Position numbers and translations under genes: made by a program
The notes under the pieces: model-generated
What the model saw: only the letters and a program-made list of their open reading frames with translations
The model's database searches: none
What the model was told of the DNA's origin: nothing
In this document: in pieces, positions 24,392 to 33,721 of the stretch
Layout of the letters: each line of letters starts with the position of its first letter
Numbering within the stretch: the first letter of the stretch is position 1
Assembly (NCBI RefSeq): GCF_004214895.1
Contig: NZ_CP035952.1
Span: forward strand, 3,978,501 to 4,042,500
From: Pseudomonas tructae
Lineage (GTDB): Bacteria; Pseudomonadota; Gammaproteobacteria; Pseudomonadales; Pseudomonadaceae
Direction of reading: 5' to 3'
DNA: 64,000 bases

Positions 24392-25180
24392 TCACACCAC
24401 GCTGGCGCGCTGCAGGCTGCTGACATGCCCCACACCGGCCGCTTGCAATCGGCTTACCAGATCACTGCGGGCCGCGCCGCCGCCTGCGCGGATGTATTCA
24501 AGCTCGGCCGCGGTGATCAACACCACCGGCACCAGGGTCACCGGCGACAGCGGCATGCCGTCCAAACGGATCGGGAAGTCTGGCACCAGGCCACCCAGCA
24601 GCACGCCGATGCAGTCGTCCTCGGTGACGAACTGCGCGGGAACCTGGCTGCTGATGTGGTGGGACTCGCTAAAGCCAGGCAGCTCCAGCGACAACGCACC
24701 GTACCTTTCCAGCTGCGGAGTGATGCCACCGGCATCGGCCACGGTCTTGGCAACGTTCTCGATCAACTCGAATGCCCAGCTGCGCTTGAACGGGTCAACC
24801 TCACCCAGTGGCCCACGGGCATGCTCGGGGATGTCCGCTGTTTCAACAAACAGCTCCATCTCGAAACCATTACCCTGCCCTTCGTCATCGTCGAAGGGGT
24901 CAGACAGGCCTTCGGTGGCCAGGATAATCGAGTCGCCACGGCGCACCACCCGGTAGGCCTGACGGGTCGAAGGCCAGTGTGGGCCACCGGAAAAGCTCGG
25001 GCTGATGAGGTAGGCCAGGACATCGTTTTCCACAGTACCGACGCTGCTCCAGTGACGGTCCAGGCAGGCTTCGCCGGCTTGCCTGGCGGCCTGGTTGTCG
25101 GCTTCAGCTGGGGTGATGGCTGGGTCTTGCGGGGGCGCTGGTTTTTTCAATGAATCGAGTAGCGTTTTGAAGATGTTCAT
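24392..25180 (-). CDS. Suppressor-of-fused-like domain protein
   Basis: 262 residues, no signal peptide. The C-terminal part, with LSPVTLVPVVLITAAELEYIRAGG near residues 215-240, resembles the bacterial suppressor-of-fused (SUFU) domain group, which is common in polymorphic-toxin immunity proteins. The N-terminal 40 residues are charged and low in complexity (KKPAPPQDPAITPAEADNQ). I chose the ATG at 25180, preceded by AAGGA, over an upstream start at 25228. No toxin gene is adjacent, so an immunity role is only a possibility. Confidence 0.6.
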   Translation of the reverse strand: MNIFKTLLDSLKKPAPPQDPAITPAEADNQAARQAGEACLDRHWSSVGTVENDVLAYLISPSFSGGPHWPSTRQAYRVVRRGDSIILATEGLSDPFDDDEGQGNGFEMELFVETADIPEHARGPLGEVDPFKRSWAFELIENVAKTVADAGGITPQLERYGALSLELPGFSESHHISSQVPAQFVTEDDCIGVLLGGLVPDFPIRLDGMPLSPVTLVPVVLITAAELEYIRAGGGAARSDLVSRLQAAGVGHVSSLQRASVV

Positions 25181-25230
25181 CGGCGGTCCTTGCTGGGTCT
25201 CTTGCATGGATTCTACCGCAACCCCCACAC

Positions 25231-25303
25231 GGTAGGAGCGGGCTTAACCCGCGATAGCATGATGTCAGGCACATCGCATCGCGGGGCAAGCCCGCTCCCA
25301 CAG
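25231..25303. repeat. REP pair (inverted)
   Basis: Two copies of the local REP in opposite orientation: a degenerate GTAGGAGCGGGCTTAACCCGCGAT near 25232 and ATCGCGGGGCAAGCCCGCTCCCAC near 25278, separated by about 20 bases. It can form a long hairpin and lies between two convergent-side gene ends of the minus strand. Confidence 0.9.
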
Positions 25304-25340
25304 GTCCTTCACCTTTTCTGAGAACAGCAACTCAGAGGGC

Positions 25341-25808
25341 CTACTGCCCAAGCAACTCCCGCGACATCAACCACTGCGCCTTGCCCCATGCCCGGAACTG
25401 CTCGCGCACGCTCCAGCCGCGTTTGGCGTAGTACGCGCTCTGGTCGTGGGTGTGCAGGTACAAGGTGGCCACACCGCGCTCCCGGGCTTGCTGGCAGATT
25501 CCTTCGATCAGCTTTTCTGCCAGCCCCTGACCGCGCGCTTGCGGCTCGACCAGCACACACGCAAGCCAGGGCCCTAGCTCCGGGCGCCCGGGCAGGTCAT
25601 CGCGGGCCAGCACCGCGCCACCGAGCAAGCGGCCGTCTTGCAGGGCGATCAGGCATTGCCAGTCACCGTTGCGCTGGCCCTCGGCAAACTCGCGCTGCCA
25701 CTCTTGGAGCGAGATATCGGCGTATTCATAGCTGAATTGCCGATACAGCCGCTCAGCGAAGGTGTCGCAGTGCTGCATGTGTTGTTCAAGCCATTCCAGA
25801 TTCGGCAT
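25341..25808 (-). CDS. GNAT-family N-acetyltransferase
   Basis: 155 residues. Acetyl-CoA motif A is VEPQARGQGLAEKLIEG (residues about 88-104; R/Q-x-x-G-x-A/G form), and motif B follows in ATLYLHTHDQSAYYAKRGW. The substrate is not evident. It lies 24 bases after nrtR on the same strand but belongs to no known NAD function; it may be read from the same transcript. Confidence 0.85.
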   Translation of the reverse strand: MPNLEWLEQHMQHCDTFAERLYRQFSYEYADISLQEWQREFAEGQRNGDWQCLIALQDGRLLGGAVLARDDLPGRPELGPWLACVLVEPQARGQGLAEKLIEGICQQARERGVATLYLHTHDQSAYYAKRGWSVREQFRAWGKAQWLMSRELLGQ

Positions 25809-25832
25809 GTGCAGTCCTTATGGTGTGCTGGC

Positions 25833-26543
25833 TCAGGTACCCGAGCGCTCGGGCAACAGACTACGGTCAAACACGAAGGGTGTCTCGGCTTTGGGCGTGT
25901 GCTCGAACAGTTGCTGGGGCCGGCCCATTTTCGGGAAGTTCTTTTCGCCGGTGTCGCGAATCCAGCCCTCGTCCTTCATGCGCTCCAGGCGCTTGCGCAG
26001 GGAGGTGTTGTTGACGGGGTGACCCAAACAGGCCTGCACCGCATTCAAGGCATCGAGCACGGTGAAGCGCTCCGGCGCCAGGTACAGCGGCAGGTTAGTG
26101 TAAACCGCCTTGGACGCCAGGCGCTCGCAGGCCAGTTGCACCAGCAGGTTATGGTCGAACGGCAACACCTGCTTGCGGCCGATGACGCTGGCGACGTCGA
26201 CAAAGCACAGCTGCTCGCTGCCGGCCTCGACCTGCGGGCCGAGCAAGGCCAGGTAGTAGGTGCTCATCGACCAGCCGCGCGGGTCGCGAAAGGCGTTGCC
26301 TTCAGTGCCGACTTGCTCCAGGTGCCGCGGCAAGATCCGCGCTTTTTCGCTCATTGCCCGGTCAGCCGCGGCCGCCAGGGTGTTGTCCGGGGTGCGGCCA
26401 TTGACGATCACTCCCGGCAGCGCCCATTCACCTTCGTGGGGTGCGCGCTCGCGCCGGTACAACAGCACTTGCAACTGCTTGCTCTCGGGGTTCAGGCGCA
26501 GCGCGACGATGTCGACGCTGGCCAGTACTTCTGCAGCACTCAC
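25833..26543 (-). CDS. nrtR: NrtR, Nudix-related repressor of NAD metabolism
   Basis: 236 residues: an N-terminal Nudix-like domain (residues about 5-140) and a C-terminal winged helix (residues about 150-225, ERFTVLDALNAVQACLGHPVNNTSLRKRLERM). The Nudix box is degenerate, as usual in NrtR, which binds ADP-ribose and then leaves DNA. It represses NAD salvage genes. It starts with GTG at 26543, overlapping the stop of nadD2 by four bases, so the two are coupled. The order matches P. aeruginosa PA4916-PA4917. Two similar candidate operators lie at 27082-27106 and 27149-27173. Confidence 0.92.
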   Translation of the reverse strand: MSAAEVLASVDIVALRLNPESKQLQVLLYRRERAPHEGEWALPGVIVNGRTPDNTLAAAADRAMSEKARILPRHLEQVGTEGNAFRDPRGWSMSTYYLALLGPQVEAGSEQLCFVDVASVIGRKQVLPFDHNLLVQLACERLASKAVYTNLPLYLAPERFTVLDALNAVQACLGHPVNNTSLRKRLERMKDEGWIRDTGEKNFPKMGRPQQLFEHTPKAETPFVFDRSLLPERSGT

Positions 26544-27100
26544 TGTGGACTCCTATACACCTCAAACTCTTCAACGATGTCGGGCAGGCACCAGGCCGCC
26601 GGCAGCGCCTGGCCACTGCGCAGGCCGGCACGGATCGCCGAGCTGTGCACGCCCAGTTGCTCTTGGGCCACCAACAGGCCGAAGTCGTCCAGCAATTCCT
26701 GGCCACGATGGAAACCCGCGACATTGGCCTGGTTGTCTTCGCCGATGACCAGAGCGATATCTGCGCGGGCAATACCGCTGCGTTCGCTCAACGCGCACAG
26801 CAGGTCATAGGTGTACACCGCCCCGCCCTCGCCGCCCAGCTCGCGCTCCACGGCCGAGCAACTGACCCGTTCGCTACCGATGCGCGCGATCAACCGCTGC
26901 AGCCAGCGGCAACGCAAATCGAAGTCAACCATGCGCTTGCCATGGGCGTGCCGGTAACTGGGCACCACGACCACCTGGTCGGCCCACTGCAGCGCCCGGG
27001 TGATCACGCTCAAATGCCCGGGATGCGGCGGGTCGAAAGCTCCGCCGTAGACCGCCAGGCGAAACCGTGCCGGGCCCGACTCATATATTTCACTATCCAT
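26540..27100 (-). CDS. nadD2: Nicotinate-nucleotide adenylyltransferase-like protein (NadD2)
   Basis: 186 residues, nucleotidylyltransferase fold. The (H/T)xGH-type motif is YGGAFDPPHPGHLSV near residues 18-32, and the C-terminal signature is in GVHSSAIRAGLRSG (S/T-x-x-R). It adenylylates nicotinate or nicotinamide mononucleotide to the dinucleotide. It matches PA4917 (NadD2) by order. The ATG at 27100 is preceded by GGTGGA; one NrtR-box candidate overlaps the first codons (27082-27106), fitting repression at its own start. It diverges from pncA. Confidence 0.88.
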   Translation of the reverse strand: MDSEIYESGPARFRLAVYGGAFDPPHPGHLSVITRALQWADQVVVVPSYRHAHGKRMVDFDLRCRWLQRLIARIGSERVSCSAVERELGGEGGAVYTYDLLCALSERSGIARADIALVIGEDNQANVAGFHRGQELLDDFGLLVAQEQLGVHSSAIRAGLRSGQALPAAWCLPDIVEEFEVYRSPQ

Positions 27101-27106
27101 ACTATA
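27082..27106. promoter_or_regulatory. nrtR: Candidate NrtR operator 1
   Basis: This site matches the reverse complement of the site at 27149-27173 at 18 of 25 positions, sharing CATATA, then TTCACTA. It overlaps the start of nadD2. Two related sites between divergent NAD genes that include the regulator's operon suggest NrtR control. I inferred this from repetition, not from a known consensus. Confidence 0.45.
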
Positions 27107-27148
27107 TCCACCATGGCCTTTTCTGGAAAAGAAAAATCAGTTGACACA

Positions 27149-27173
27149 CATATTACACCTAGTGAATTATATG
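27149..27173. promoter_or_regulatory. nrtR: Candidate NrtR operator 2
   Basis: A near-palindrome: CATAT at 27149-27153 and ATATG at 27169-27173 outside, CAC at 27156-27158 and GTG at 27162-27164 inside. It lies 27 bases before the pncA start and after TTGACA at 27141-27146, so it could block that promoter. Confidence 0.5.
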
Positions 27174-27199
27174 TCCACACCAAGCGCAGGAGCCACCCC

Positions 27200-27844
27200 A
27201 TGAAAATCGCCAGCTTCGATGTCGACGCCCAGAACGGCTTCACCGACAACGCCCCCGACGAGTTGCCCGTCCCCGGCGGCGCCGAGATCGCCCCGGCCCT
27301 CAACGCCATGGCCGAGCGGGCCAGCCTGCGCATCGGCAGCAAGGATGCGCATACACCCAAAGCCGCCTGGGTGGTGGCTAGCCACAGCGAAATGCTGCAG
27401 CCGCTGGACATGGCCAACGCCGACCTGACCTGGGTCAGCCACTGCGTGCCGGGCACCCCAGGCTTCGAACTGCTGCCGGGCCTGCCCGCGCCGATCGACT
27501 ACGACTTCTTCGTCTGGAAAGGCATCGAGCCTGACCTGCACCCCTACGGCGCCTGCTACCACGACCTGGCCAACCGTCGCTCCACCGGGGTCATCGAGTA
27601 CCTCAAGGTGCAAGGCGTGGGCGCGGTGATCGTCGGCGGCCTGGCCCTGGATTTCTGCGTCAGGACCACCGCCCTGCAATTGCAGGCAGCAGGGTTCCAA
27701 GTGTTTCTCTACCAACCGGCCTGCCGGGCGATTTCTGCCCAGGGCGGCGCGGCGGCAATGGCCGAGATGACCGGGCAAGGCGTGATCGCCTGCGCCGACC
27801 TCGCCAGCCTCGACCAGCAACTGAACGCATTCAAGGGAGCATGA
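27200..27844 (+). CDS. pncA: Nicotinamidase
   Basis: 214 residues, cysteine-hydrolase fold. It converts nicotinamide to nicotinate. The catalytic Asp is in [10 protein letters not shown] (residue 8), Lys in [12 protein letters not shown], and Cys in [14 protein letters not shown] (near residue 155). Metal-binding residues of the Asp/His type follow in [18 protein letters not shown] precedes the ATG by seven bases. First gene of the rightward NAD salvage transcript; it runs straight into pncB. Called pcnA in P. aeruginosa (PA4918). Confidence 0.93.
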   Translation: MKIASFDVDAQNGFTDNAPDELPVPGGAEIAPALNAMAERASLRIGSKDAHTPKAAWVVASHSEMLQPLDMANADLTWVSHCVPGTPGFELLPGLPAPIDYDFFVWKGIEPDLHPYGACYHDLANRRSTGVIEYLKVQGVGAVIVGGLALDFCVRTTALQLQAAGFQVFLYQPACRAISAQGGAAAMAEMTGQGVIACADLASLDQQLNAFKGA

Positions 27845-27846
27845 AC

Positions 27847-29052
27847 ATGAGCGAGAGCGTCTTCGGTCCAAACATCATCCAGAACCTGCTGGACACCGAC
27901 TTCTACAAGATCACCATGATGCAGGCGGTGCTGCACAACTACCCCAACGCCGAGGTGGAATGGGAGTTCCGCTGCCGCAACAGCGAAGACCTGACCCCGT
28001 ACCTGGCCGAGATCCGCTATCAGATCGAGCAGTTGGCCGAAGTGTCGATCACTCAGGACCAATTGGCTTACCTGGGGCGCATCCCCTTCATCAAGCCGGA
28101 CTTCATCCGCTTCCTCAGCCTGTTCCGCTTCAACCTGCGCTACGTCCACGTTGGCATCGATGACGCCGGGCAACTGGCAATCCGCCTGCGCGGGCCGTGG
28201 CTGCACGTGATTCTTTACGAGATCCCGCTGCTGGCGATCGTCTCGGAAGTACGCAACCGCTACCGCTACCGTGACGTGGTGATGGAGCAGGTCGGCGAGC
28301 GCCTGTACGAAAAACTCGACTGGCTCAAGGCCGAGGCCTCGCCGGCGGAACTGGCCGGCCTGCAACTGGCTGATTTCGGCACCCGCCGGCGCTTCTCCTA
28401 CCGCGTCCAGGAGCACGTGGTACACACCCTCAAGCAGGACTTCCCCGGGCGTTTTGTCGGTACCAGCAATGTGCACCTGGCCCGCGAGCTGGACATCAAG
28501 CCGATCGGCACCATGGCCCACGAGTGGTTCATGGCCCACCAACAACTGGGGCCACGGCTGATCGACAGCCAGGTTGCCGCGCTGGAATGCTGGGTCAAGG
28601 AATACCGCGGCCTGCTGGGTATCGCCCTGACCGATTGCATCGGCATGGACGCCTTCCTCAAGGACTGCGACCTGTACTTCGCCAAGCTGTTCGACGGCCT
28701 GCGCCACGACTCCGGCGACCCGCTGCTCTGGGCCAACAAGGCCATCGCCCACTACGAAAAACTGGGCATCGACCCGAAGAGCAAAACCCTGGTGTTCTCC
28801 GACGGCCTGAACTTCGCCAAGACCCTGCACCTGTACCGCGAGCTCAGCCCACGGATCAACGTCAGCTTCGGCATCGGCACCAACCTGACCTGCGACATTC
28901 CCGGTGTTGAGCCGATGAACATCGTGATCAAGATGACCGCCTGCAACGGCGCACCGGTGGCGAAGATTTCCGACAGCCCGGGCAAGACCCAATGCCGCGA
29001 CGACAACTTCGTCAGCTACCTCAAACACGTGTTCAAGGTCCAAGGCCAATAA
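27847..29052 (+). CDS. pncB: Nicotinate phosphoribosyltransferase
   Basis: 401 residues. It makes nicotinate mononucleotide from nicotinate and PRPP. Conserved blocks visible: [20 protein letters not shown] at the N-terminus, the active-site [12 protein letters not shown] (His autophosphorylation region, near residue 220), and GLRHDSGDP with the later [12 protein letters not shown] chose the ATG at 27847, seven bases after GGGAG, not the ATG at 27841 that overlaps the pncA stop. It corresponds to pncB1 (PA4919). Confidence 0.94.
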   Translation: MSESVFGPNIIQNLLDTDFYKITMMQAVLHNYPNAEVEWEFRCRNSEDLTPYLAEIRYQIEQLAEVSITQDQLAYLGRIPFIKPDFIRFLSLFRFNLRYVHVGIDDAGQLAIRLRGPWLHVILYEIPLLAIVSEVRNRYRYRDVVMEQVGERLYEKLDWLKAEASPAELAGLQLADFGTRRRFSYRVQEHVVHTLKQDFPGRFVGTSNVHLARELDIKPIGTMAHEWFMAHQQLGPRLIDSQVAALECWVKEYRGLLGIALTDCIGMDAFLKDCDLYFAKLFDGLRHDSGDPLLWANKAIAHYEKLGIDPKSKTLVFSDGLNFAKTLHLYRELSPRINVSFGIGTNLTCDIPGVEPMNIVIKMTACNGAPVAKISDSPGKTQCRDDNFVSYLKHVFKVQGQ

Positions 29053-29063
29053 AGGAGCAGCAC

Positions 29064-29921
29064 ATGAACAGTCGTCAGATCGAGATTGCCAAGGCCCTGG
29101 GCGTGGTAGCGCCCTTTGCAGATAGCGCTGCAGTAGTGGAAGAGATCCGCCAGCGCATCGAGTTCATCAAACAGACCCTGCTCGACGCCCGTCTGAAGGT
29201 GCTGGTGTTGGGCATCAGCGGCGGCGTCGACTCCTCCACCGCCGGGCGCCTGGCGCAGTTGGCGGTTCAAGCACTGCGCAGCGAGCACAACGACCCAAGC
29301 TACCGCTTCATCGCCATGCGTCTGCCCCACAACAATCAGCACGACGAGGCCGATGCCCAGGCGGCGCTGGCCTTTGTCGGCGCGGATGAATGCGTCACGG
29401 TGAACATCGCCGACGGCGTCAACGGCCTTGCCGGGCAAGTGCCGCAGTTGGCCGAGCTGGCCGACGGGCAACGGGATTTTGTCCTCGGCAACGTCAAGGC
29501 ACGGATGCGCATGTTGGCCCAGTACACCCTGGCCAATGCCCGTAACGGCCTGGTGATCGGTACCGATCATGCTGCCGAGGCGGTAATGGGCTTCTTCACC
29601 AAGTTCGGCGACGGCGCCTGCGACCTGGCGCCCCTTACCGGGTTGTGCAAGGGCCAGGTGCGGGCCATCGCCGCCGCACTGGGGGCCCCCGAGCACCTGG
29701 TGCACAAGCTGCCCACCGCCGACCTCGAAGAGCTGCGCCCGGGCCTGGCCGACGAGCAGGTCTACGGCGTCAGCTATGCGCAGATCGATGCTTTCCTGCA
29801 AGGCGAACAGGTCAGTGAAGCCATCGCCAGCACCATCATCAATGCCTACGACAAGACCCTGCACAAACGTCAATTGCCCAAGGCACCGGCCAGGGGATTC
29901 GCTACAATGCCAGCCCTTTGA
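29064..29921 (+). CDS. nadE: Ammonia-dependent NAD synthetase
   Basis: 285 residues. It amidates nicotinate adenine dinucleotide to NAD. The ATP-pyrophosphatase P-loop is [11 protein letters not shown] near residues 50-60, and [26 protein letters not shown] is the conserved later block. No glutaminase domain is present, so the enzyme uses ammonia. AAAGGAG sits 10 bases before the ATG at 29064. It closes the set nrtR-nadD2-pncA-pncB-nadE seen in P. aeruginosa. Confidence 0.95.
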   Translation: MNSRQIEIAKALGVVAPFADSAAVVEEIRQRIEFIKQTLLDARLKVLVLGISGGVDSSTAGRLAQLAVQALRSEHNDPSYRFIAMRLPHNNQHDEADAQAALAFVGADECVTVNIADGVNGLAGQVPQLAELADGQRDFVLGNVKARMRMLAQYTLANARNGLVIGTDHAAEAVMGFFTKFGDGACDLAPLTGLCKGQVRAIAAALGAPEHLVHKLPTADLEELRPGLADEQVYGVSYAQIDAFLQGEQVSEAIASTIINAYDKTLHKRQLPKAPARGFATMPAL

Positions 29922-29942
29922 ATGGACTCACCGGAGACTGTT

Positions 29943-31331
29943 GTGCAACGCCTGATCCTCACTGCCCTGTGCACTGCCACCCTCGTCGGTTGTGCAACGC
30001 TTTCCAAAGAAGAGGTCGACCAGTACATAGGCACCATGCTGACCCAGCCGCTGTCGGCCGCCAGCCTGTTTCGCGAAGGCGATGTGTTGAACTTCCAGGT
30101 CAGCGTACCGGCCAGCAACGGCCTCAGCGAACGCAGCTTCCAGCTTGAAGCCTCGTGCGTTGAGCCGAACATTGCGATCATGTACCTGGATGCCGACCAG
30201 CGCACCTACTTCCAGAGCCCCAACGGCTATGCCCCGCCACAGCCGATGCCGGGTCGCTTCCACGCCGCTCTGCTGAAGAACCCAAGCTTTGCTGCGGCCT
30301 GCAAGACCCAGCCCAAGCCTGACTGGCGCAAGCTCAAAGGGGAAGAAGGCGAGCCGTGGGTGCTGGTCGACCGCAACAGCATTCGCAAGATGGGCAACGA
30401 CGTCAGCCTGTGGGCGGCCTTCGACCAGCCGAGCATCCTCATAGACCTGCCGTACAACGCACCCTATGCACAGAAGCGCGAGCATCACCGCTTCAATTGC
30501 AGCGCCGGTACCGACACCTTGCTGGCCGGCTACGATGTCGATGGCAACAACCGGGTGACCGACGGTAGGGTTCCGTCGCTGCCCAAGCCCGAACCTGTGG
30601 CCGGCAGCAACGCCGACTACCAGGCGCTCTTTGCCCTGGCCTGTGGGGCAGCGGATAAGGTCGCGCAGTTGGCCCCCTTCGCCACGCGCCCGAAGGCACC
30701 GACTGCCACCGGCACGTTGCCGCCGGTCAGCCCGTCGGTGATGGTCGCTCTCGAGCGCCTGCAACTGCCCAAGCCCGTGCAGTCACTCAAGTACCTGGAA
30801 GCCGTTGGCACCTCGACCATGAAGGGCAGAAGCTCGTCCATGCACGAGGAGCACTTCCTGTCGATTGATGGCAACAGCCAGCAACTGCTGGTGATTCAGC
30901 GCGGCAGCAGCTACGAAGTGCAAAAGGTGACCTGGCGCGGCCTCATTCCTCTGGTGAGCAAGACCGACTATACCGTCATGAACGAAAGCAGCGCGTTGAC
31001 CAGCCTGAGCTTCAAGGGCGATTGGAAGACCATGGCCGTAGGCAGCAAGCTTGGTTACACGCAGCAAGGAGCGACCCAGAACAATGTGCTCGGCGAGTAC
31101 GGCAAAGAACTGAAAATCACCGAATGCACGGTGATGCAACAAGTGCCGGCCAGTACGCTGCACGCCAGCTTGAGCGGCAACGCCAAGGCGCTGGACTGTA
31201 GTCTGGTAGGTGACAAGTACCAGCGCGTCGACCACCTGTTCTACCTGCAAGACTATGGCTATTTCTTCAGTGCCAGTACCGACAAGAACGCGTTTTCCTA
31301 TCACGATCTGCGCTTGCAGACGGTGAAGTAA
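29943..31331 (+). CDS. Lipoprotein of unknown function, surface-adhesin E-like domain
   Basis: 462 residues. A lipobox (ATLVGC, Cys near residue 17) follows a short hydrophobic stretch, so it is an anchored lipoprotein. The region EPWVLVDRNSIRKMGNDVSLWAAFD resembles the surface-adhesin protein E domain. The C-terminal half is beta-rich and contains several Cys. The best start is GTG at 29943, seven bases after GGAG; an ATG at 29922 is in frame but would lengthen the signal unfavourably. It begins 21 bases after nadE and may be read through from it, although P. aeruginosa has other genes at this place. Confidence 0.72.
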   Translation: MQRLILTALCTATLVGCATLSKEEVDQYIGTMLTQPLSAASLFREGDVLNFQVSVPASNGLSERSFQLEASCVEPNIAIMYLDADQRTYFQSPNGYAPPQPMPGRFHAALLKNPSFAAACKTQPKPDWRKLKGEEGEPWVLVDRNSIRKMGNDVSLWAAFDQPSILIDLPYNAPYAQKREHHRFNCSAGTDTLLAGYDVDGNNRVTDGRVPSLPKPEPVAGSNADYQALFALACGAADKVAQLAPFATRPKAPTATGTLPPVSPSVMVALERLQLPKPVQSLKYLEAVGTSTMKGRSSSMHEEHFLSIDGNSQQLLVIQRGSSYEVQKVTWRGLIPLVSKTDYTVMNESSALTSLSFKGDWKTMAVGSKLGYTQQGATQNNVLGEYGKELKITECTVMQQVPASTLHASLSGNAKALDCSLVGDKYQRVDHLFYLQDYGYFFSASTDKNAFSYHDLRLQTVK

Positions 31332-31385
31332 GCCGGTGGACGCAGGACCTGTGGGAGATTCTATGGTCCATGCAAAGGCCTCATT

Positions 31386-31457
31386 GTGGGAGCGGGCTTG
31401 CCCCGCGATTGCGATGTGGCTTCCAGAATGCTATCGCGGGGCAAGCCCGCTCCCACA
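31386..31457. repeat. REP pair (inverted)
   Basis: GTGGGAGCGGGCTTGCCCCG at 31386 onward and its inverted copy ending near 31457, with about 24 bases between. Sits between the lipoprotein and XRE genes. Typical paired REP of this genome. Confidence 0.95.
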
Positions 31458-31558
31458 GAGATCGCGCAAGCTTTTTAGATTTTCATCAAGACAGTTGCTC
31501 CCACAGGTCCAGCCGAACGGATTTGCAACCTCCACGTGTGGGCTGGCACACTTCGCCC

Positions 31559-32116
31559 ATGCTCGACACTCCACTCAAACCCGCCCAACTCGGCGTCGCC
31601 CTGCGACGCTGGCGCCTGCTGAACCGCATCAAGCAGGCCCATGCCGCGCAGCTGTTTGGCGTGGCGCAGTCAACCGTCTCGCGCTGGGAAAACGGCAGCC
31701 AGGCCATGGAGCCCAGCGAACGCGTGCTGATCGAAACCCGGCTCGCCGCACGCCTTGACGCCCCCGCCGAGCAGGCCCTGGCCCGCCTGGTCAGCGACAG
31801 CCCGCGCCCCGTGCACCTGGTCTGCGACCTCAGTCACCGCCTGCTGGCCTGTTCCCCTGCCCGCGCGGCCCAGTTCAGCATCCCGCTGAGCCAATTGCTC
31901 GGCCGTTCCCTGTGGCGTTACTGCAGCGCAGAGATCGTCAACAAGGAAGCCGCCCTCGACAGCCTCGGCTGGCGCGAAGTGCTGGCACCATCGGCAGTGG
32001 AATTCTCCAGTGGCAGCAACGACTCGTTGATCGTCCCCATCACCCAGAGCCTGTGCCGCTGGACCCGCATCACCCTCTCCGACGGCAGCGCCGCGCGGCT
32101 GGTGGAAACGCTCTGA
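31559..32116 (+). CDS. XRE-family transcriptional regulator
   Basis: 185 residues. A helix-turn-helix at residues about 12-50 (LRRWRLLNRIKQAHAAQLFGVAQSTVSRWENG) is followed by a 120-residue domain that may sense a ligand, PAS-like in pattern. Start at 31559 (MLDTPLKP); the frame stays open upstream through the REP to 31370, but this is chance. No obvious target gene; the HD nucleotidase follows on the same strand 85 bases later. Confidence 0.82.
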   Translation: MLDTPLKPAQLGVALRRWRLLNRIKQAHAAQLFGVAQSTVSRWENGSQAMEPSERVLIETRLAARLDAPAEQALARLVSDSPRPVHLVCDLSHRLLACSPARAAQFSIPLSQLLGRSLWRYCSAEIVNKEAALDSLGWREVLAPSAVEFSSGSNDSLIVPITQSLCRWTRITLSDGSAARLVETL

Positions 32117-32201
32117 CACCACCCGGATTTTTTATCCATGGAGGTATGGCGCCCGCCGGCCTAGGCTTTGCTGCATGCCCACCACCTGGATCGACACTCC
32201 C

Positions 32202-32771
32202 ATGAGCAGCACTCTCACGGGCCGCCTGGCATTCCTGCGCGAGGCCGAGAAACTCAAGGATGTACTGCGCAGTGCCCACACCTCCAGTGGCCGCACCGAA
32301 AGCACCGCCGAACACAGCTGGCGCCTGTGCCTGATGGCCATCGTCTTTGCCGACCAGTTGCCGGCGCTGGATATGCTCAAGGTCCTCAAGCTCTGCGTCA
32401 TTCACGACCTGGGCGAAGCCCTGCACGGCGACATCCCGGCGGTCAGCCAGGCGGCCCATCCAGACAAGAGCGAGCAGGAACGCGCCGACCTGCTGGAGCT
32501 GACCCGCTCGCTGGATCCTGGGCTGCAAAGCGAGATCCTGGCCTTGTGGGAAGAATACGAACACGCCAGCAGCGACGAAGCCTTGGCGGTCAAGGCGCTC
32601 GATAAACTCGAAACCCTGCTGCAACACACCCAGGGCGCCAACCCGGCCGACTTCGACTACACCTTCAATCTCGATTACGGGCGCAAGTACACCAGCACCA
32701 ACCCGCTGTTCCAGGCCCTGCGCGCACTGATCGACGAAGATACTCGCCGCCTGGTCGCCAATGAGCCGTAG
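32202..32771 (+). CDS. HD-domain 5'-nucleotidase-like phosphohydrolase (YfbR/HDDC2 type)
   Basis: 189 residues. HD motif residues: His in TAEHSWRLC, then HD in CVIHDLGEALHGDIP, and a later Asp in KALDKLETLLQ. This small HD family (YfbR/HDDC2) removes phosphate from deoxynucleoside monophosphates. Start chosen at 32202 (MSSTLTGRLAFL), by analogy with family N-termini; an ATG at 32175 is possible. Neither has a strong ribosome site. Confidence 0.85.
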   Translation: MSSTLTGRLAFLREAEKLKDVLRSAHTSSGRTESTAEHSWRLCLMAIVFADQLPALDMLKVLKLCVIHDLGEALHGDIPAVSQAAHPDKSEQERADLLELTRSLDPGLQSEILALWEEYEHASSDEALAVKALDKLETLLQHTQGANPADFDYTFNLDYGRKYTSTNPLFQALRALIDEDTRRLVANEP

Positions 32772-32853
32772 ATCACAGCCCCTGGCGGAATGATTTGCAC
32801 CCACGGCGATCCTTGTACAGAATCGCCGCCTTTGCCTCGAAAGGATGCGTGCA

Positions 32854-33333
32854 ATGAAGTTCGAAGGGACTTTCCAATACATGGGCCAACACGGGATCGT
32901 CTTCAACGTCTCGCAGATAACCCTCACCGACAGCGAACGCGGGCGCCTGCGCGAGCTGCATTTTGGCGAAGCGAAAAGCGCCCACTACGAGGTCAACAGC
33001 AAGGTGGTCGAGGTCTACGACAAGATGCTCGCCAAGAACCTGCCGTGCACCATGATGATCGGTATCTCCAAGCCACTGACCCGCCAGCAGGGCGACGTGC
33101 TCAACGCCCAGCGCACCAAGATCGCCAACCTCGCAGCCTCCGCCTTCGCCGGCGCCACCAGCTCCGTCGCCTCGCCCTATGTGGGCGTGCCAGTGGGTGC
33201 AGGAGTGCGCATGTATGCCAACGAAATCCTGCCGACCTACCATGCCGGCGACGTGCTGGTCAGCATCGAGGCACGGGTCAATGGCGGCATCGGCCCGCAG
33301 AGCACCATCTCGACCCTGATCATCAAGACCTGA
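32854..33333 (+). CDS. Duplicated cassette, soluble protein copy 1 (unknown function)
   Basis: 159 residues, no signal peptide, not recognised. Visible layout: an N-terminal half with YMGQHGIVFNVSQITLTD and LRELHFGEAKSAHYEVN, a KPLTRQQGDVLNAQRTKIANL segment, a Gly/Ala/Val-rich stretch near residues 90-118 that could be a glycine-zipper hairpin, and a beta-like end with NGGIGPQSTISTLIIKT. AAGGA lies eight bases before the ATG at 32854. A paralogue with the same motifs lies at 33722. Next gene is an 80-residue membrane protein. Confidence 0.75.
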   Translation: MKFEGTFQYMGQHGIVFNVSQITLTDSERGRLRELHFGEAKSAHYEVNSKVVEVYDKMLAKNLPCTMMIGISKPLTRQQGDVLNAQRTKIANLAASAFAGATSSVASPYVGVPVGAGVRMYANEILPTYHAGDVLVSIEARVNGGIGPQSTISTLIIKT

Positions 33334-33345
33334 CCGGAGGCGCAC

Positions 33346-33588
33346 ATGTCCGAGATTACCCAGCTGGTTTTGGCCCTGGTGCTGTTCTTTTTGCTCGATC
33401 GCTTTCTCAAGCCCTATCCGCTACGCAAATGGCTGGGCGTGGTGCTGGTGGCGGTTGGTGCGGTCGGCTGCGTGGCGGCCAGCCAGACCCGCTGGTTGGG
33501 GGCGGACCTGGGGCTGCTGTCGATCTTCGCCGTGGCGTTGGGGGTGGGACTGTTCCTCAAGCGCCGTCGGTTTGAGCAGGTTGGCTGA
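33346..33588 (+). CDS. Duplicated cassette, 80-residue membrane protein copy 1
   Basis: 80 residues with three predicted membrane helices (about 5-19, 30-46 and 54-71) and a basic C-terminal tail (KRRRF). CGGAGG precedes the ATG. It is 12 bases after copy 1 of the soluble protein, so the two form a pair. It aligns without a single gap to the proteins at 34215 and 34467, sharing Q-L near residues 6-7, L-K near 21-22, LRKW at 26-29, W at 50 and RF/KF near 75. Confidence 0.72.
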   Translation: MSEITQLVLALVLFFLLDRFLKPYPLRKWLGVVLVAVGAVGCVAASQTRWLGADLGLLSIFAVALGVGLFLKRRRFEQVG

Positions 33589-33721
33589 GATTTCCCATTT
33601 GGGATTTGTCCTACCTTCTTGTCGGATCGGTACGGCATACGCCCGAAGTTGATTTGGGCATCTTTCCCTGCACGTCGATGAGGTGCGCCTGGCGCGTCTG
33701 TATCACACAGGGAAGGTTGTT

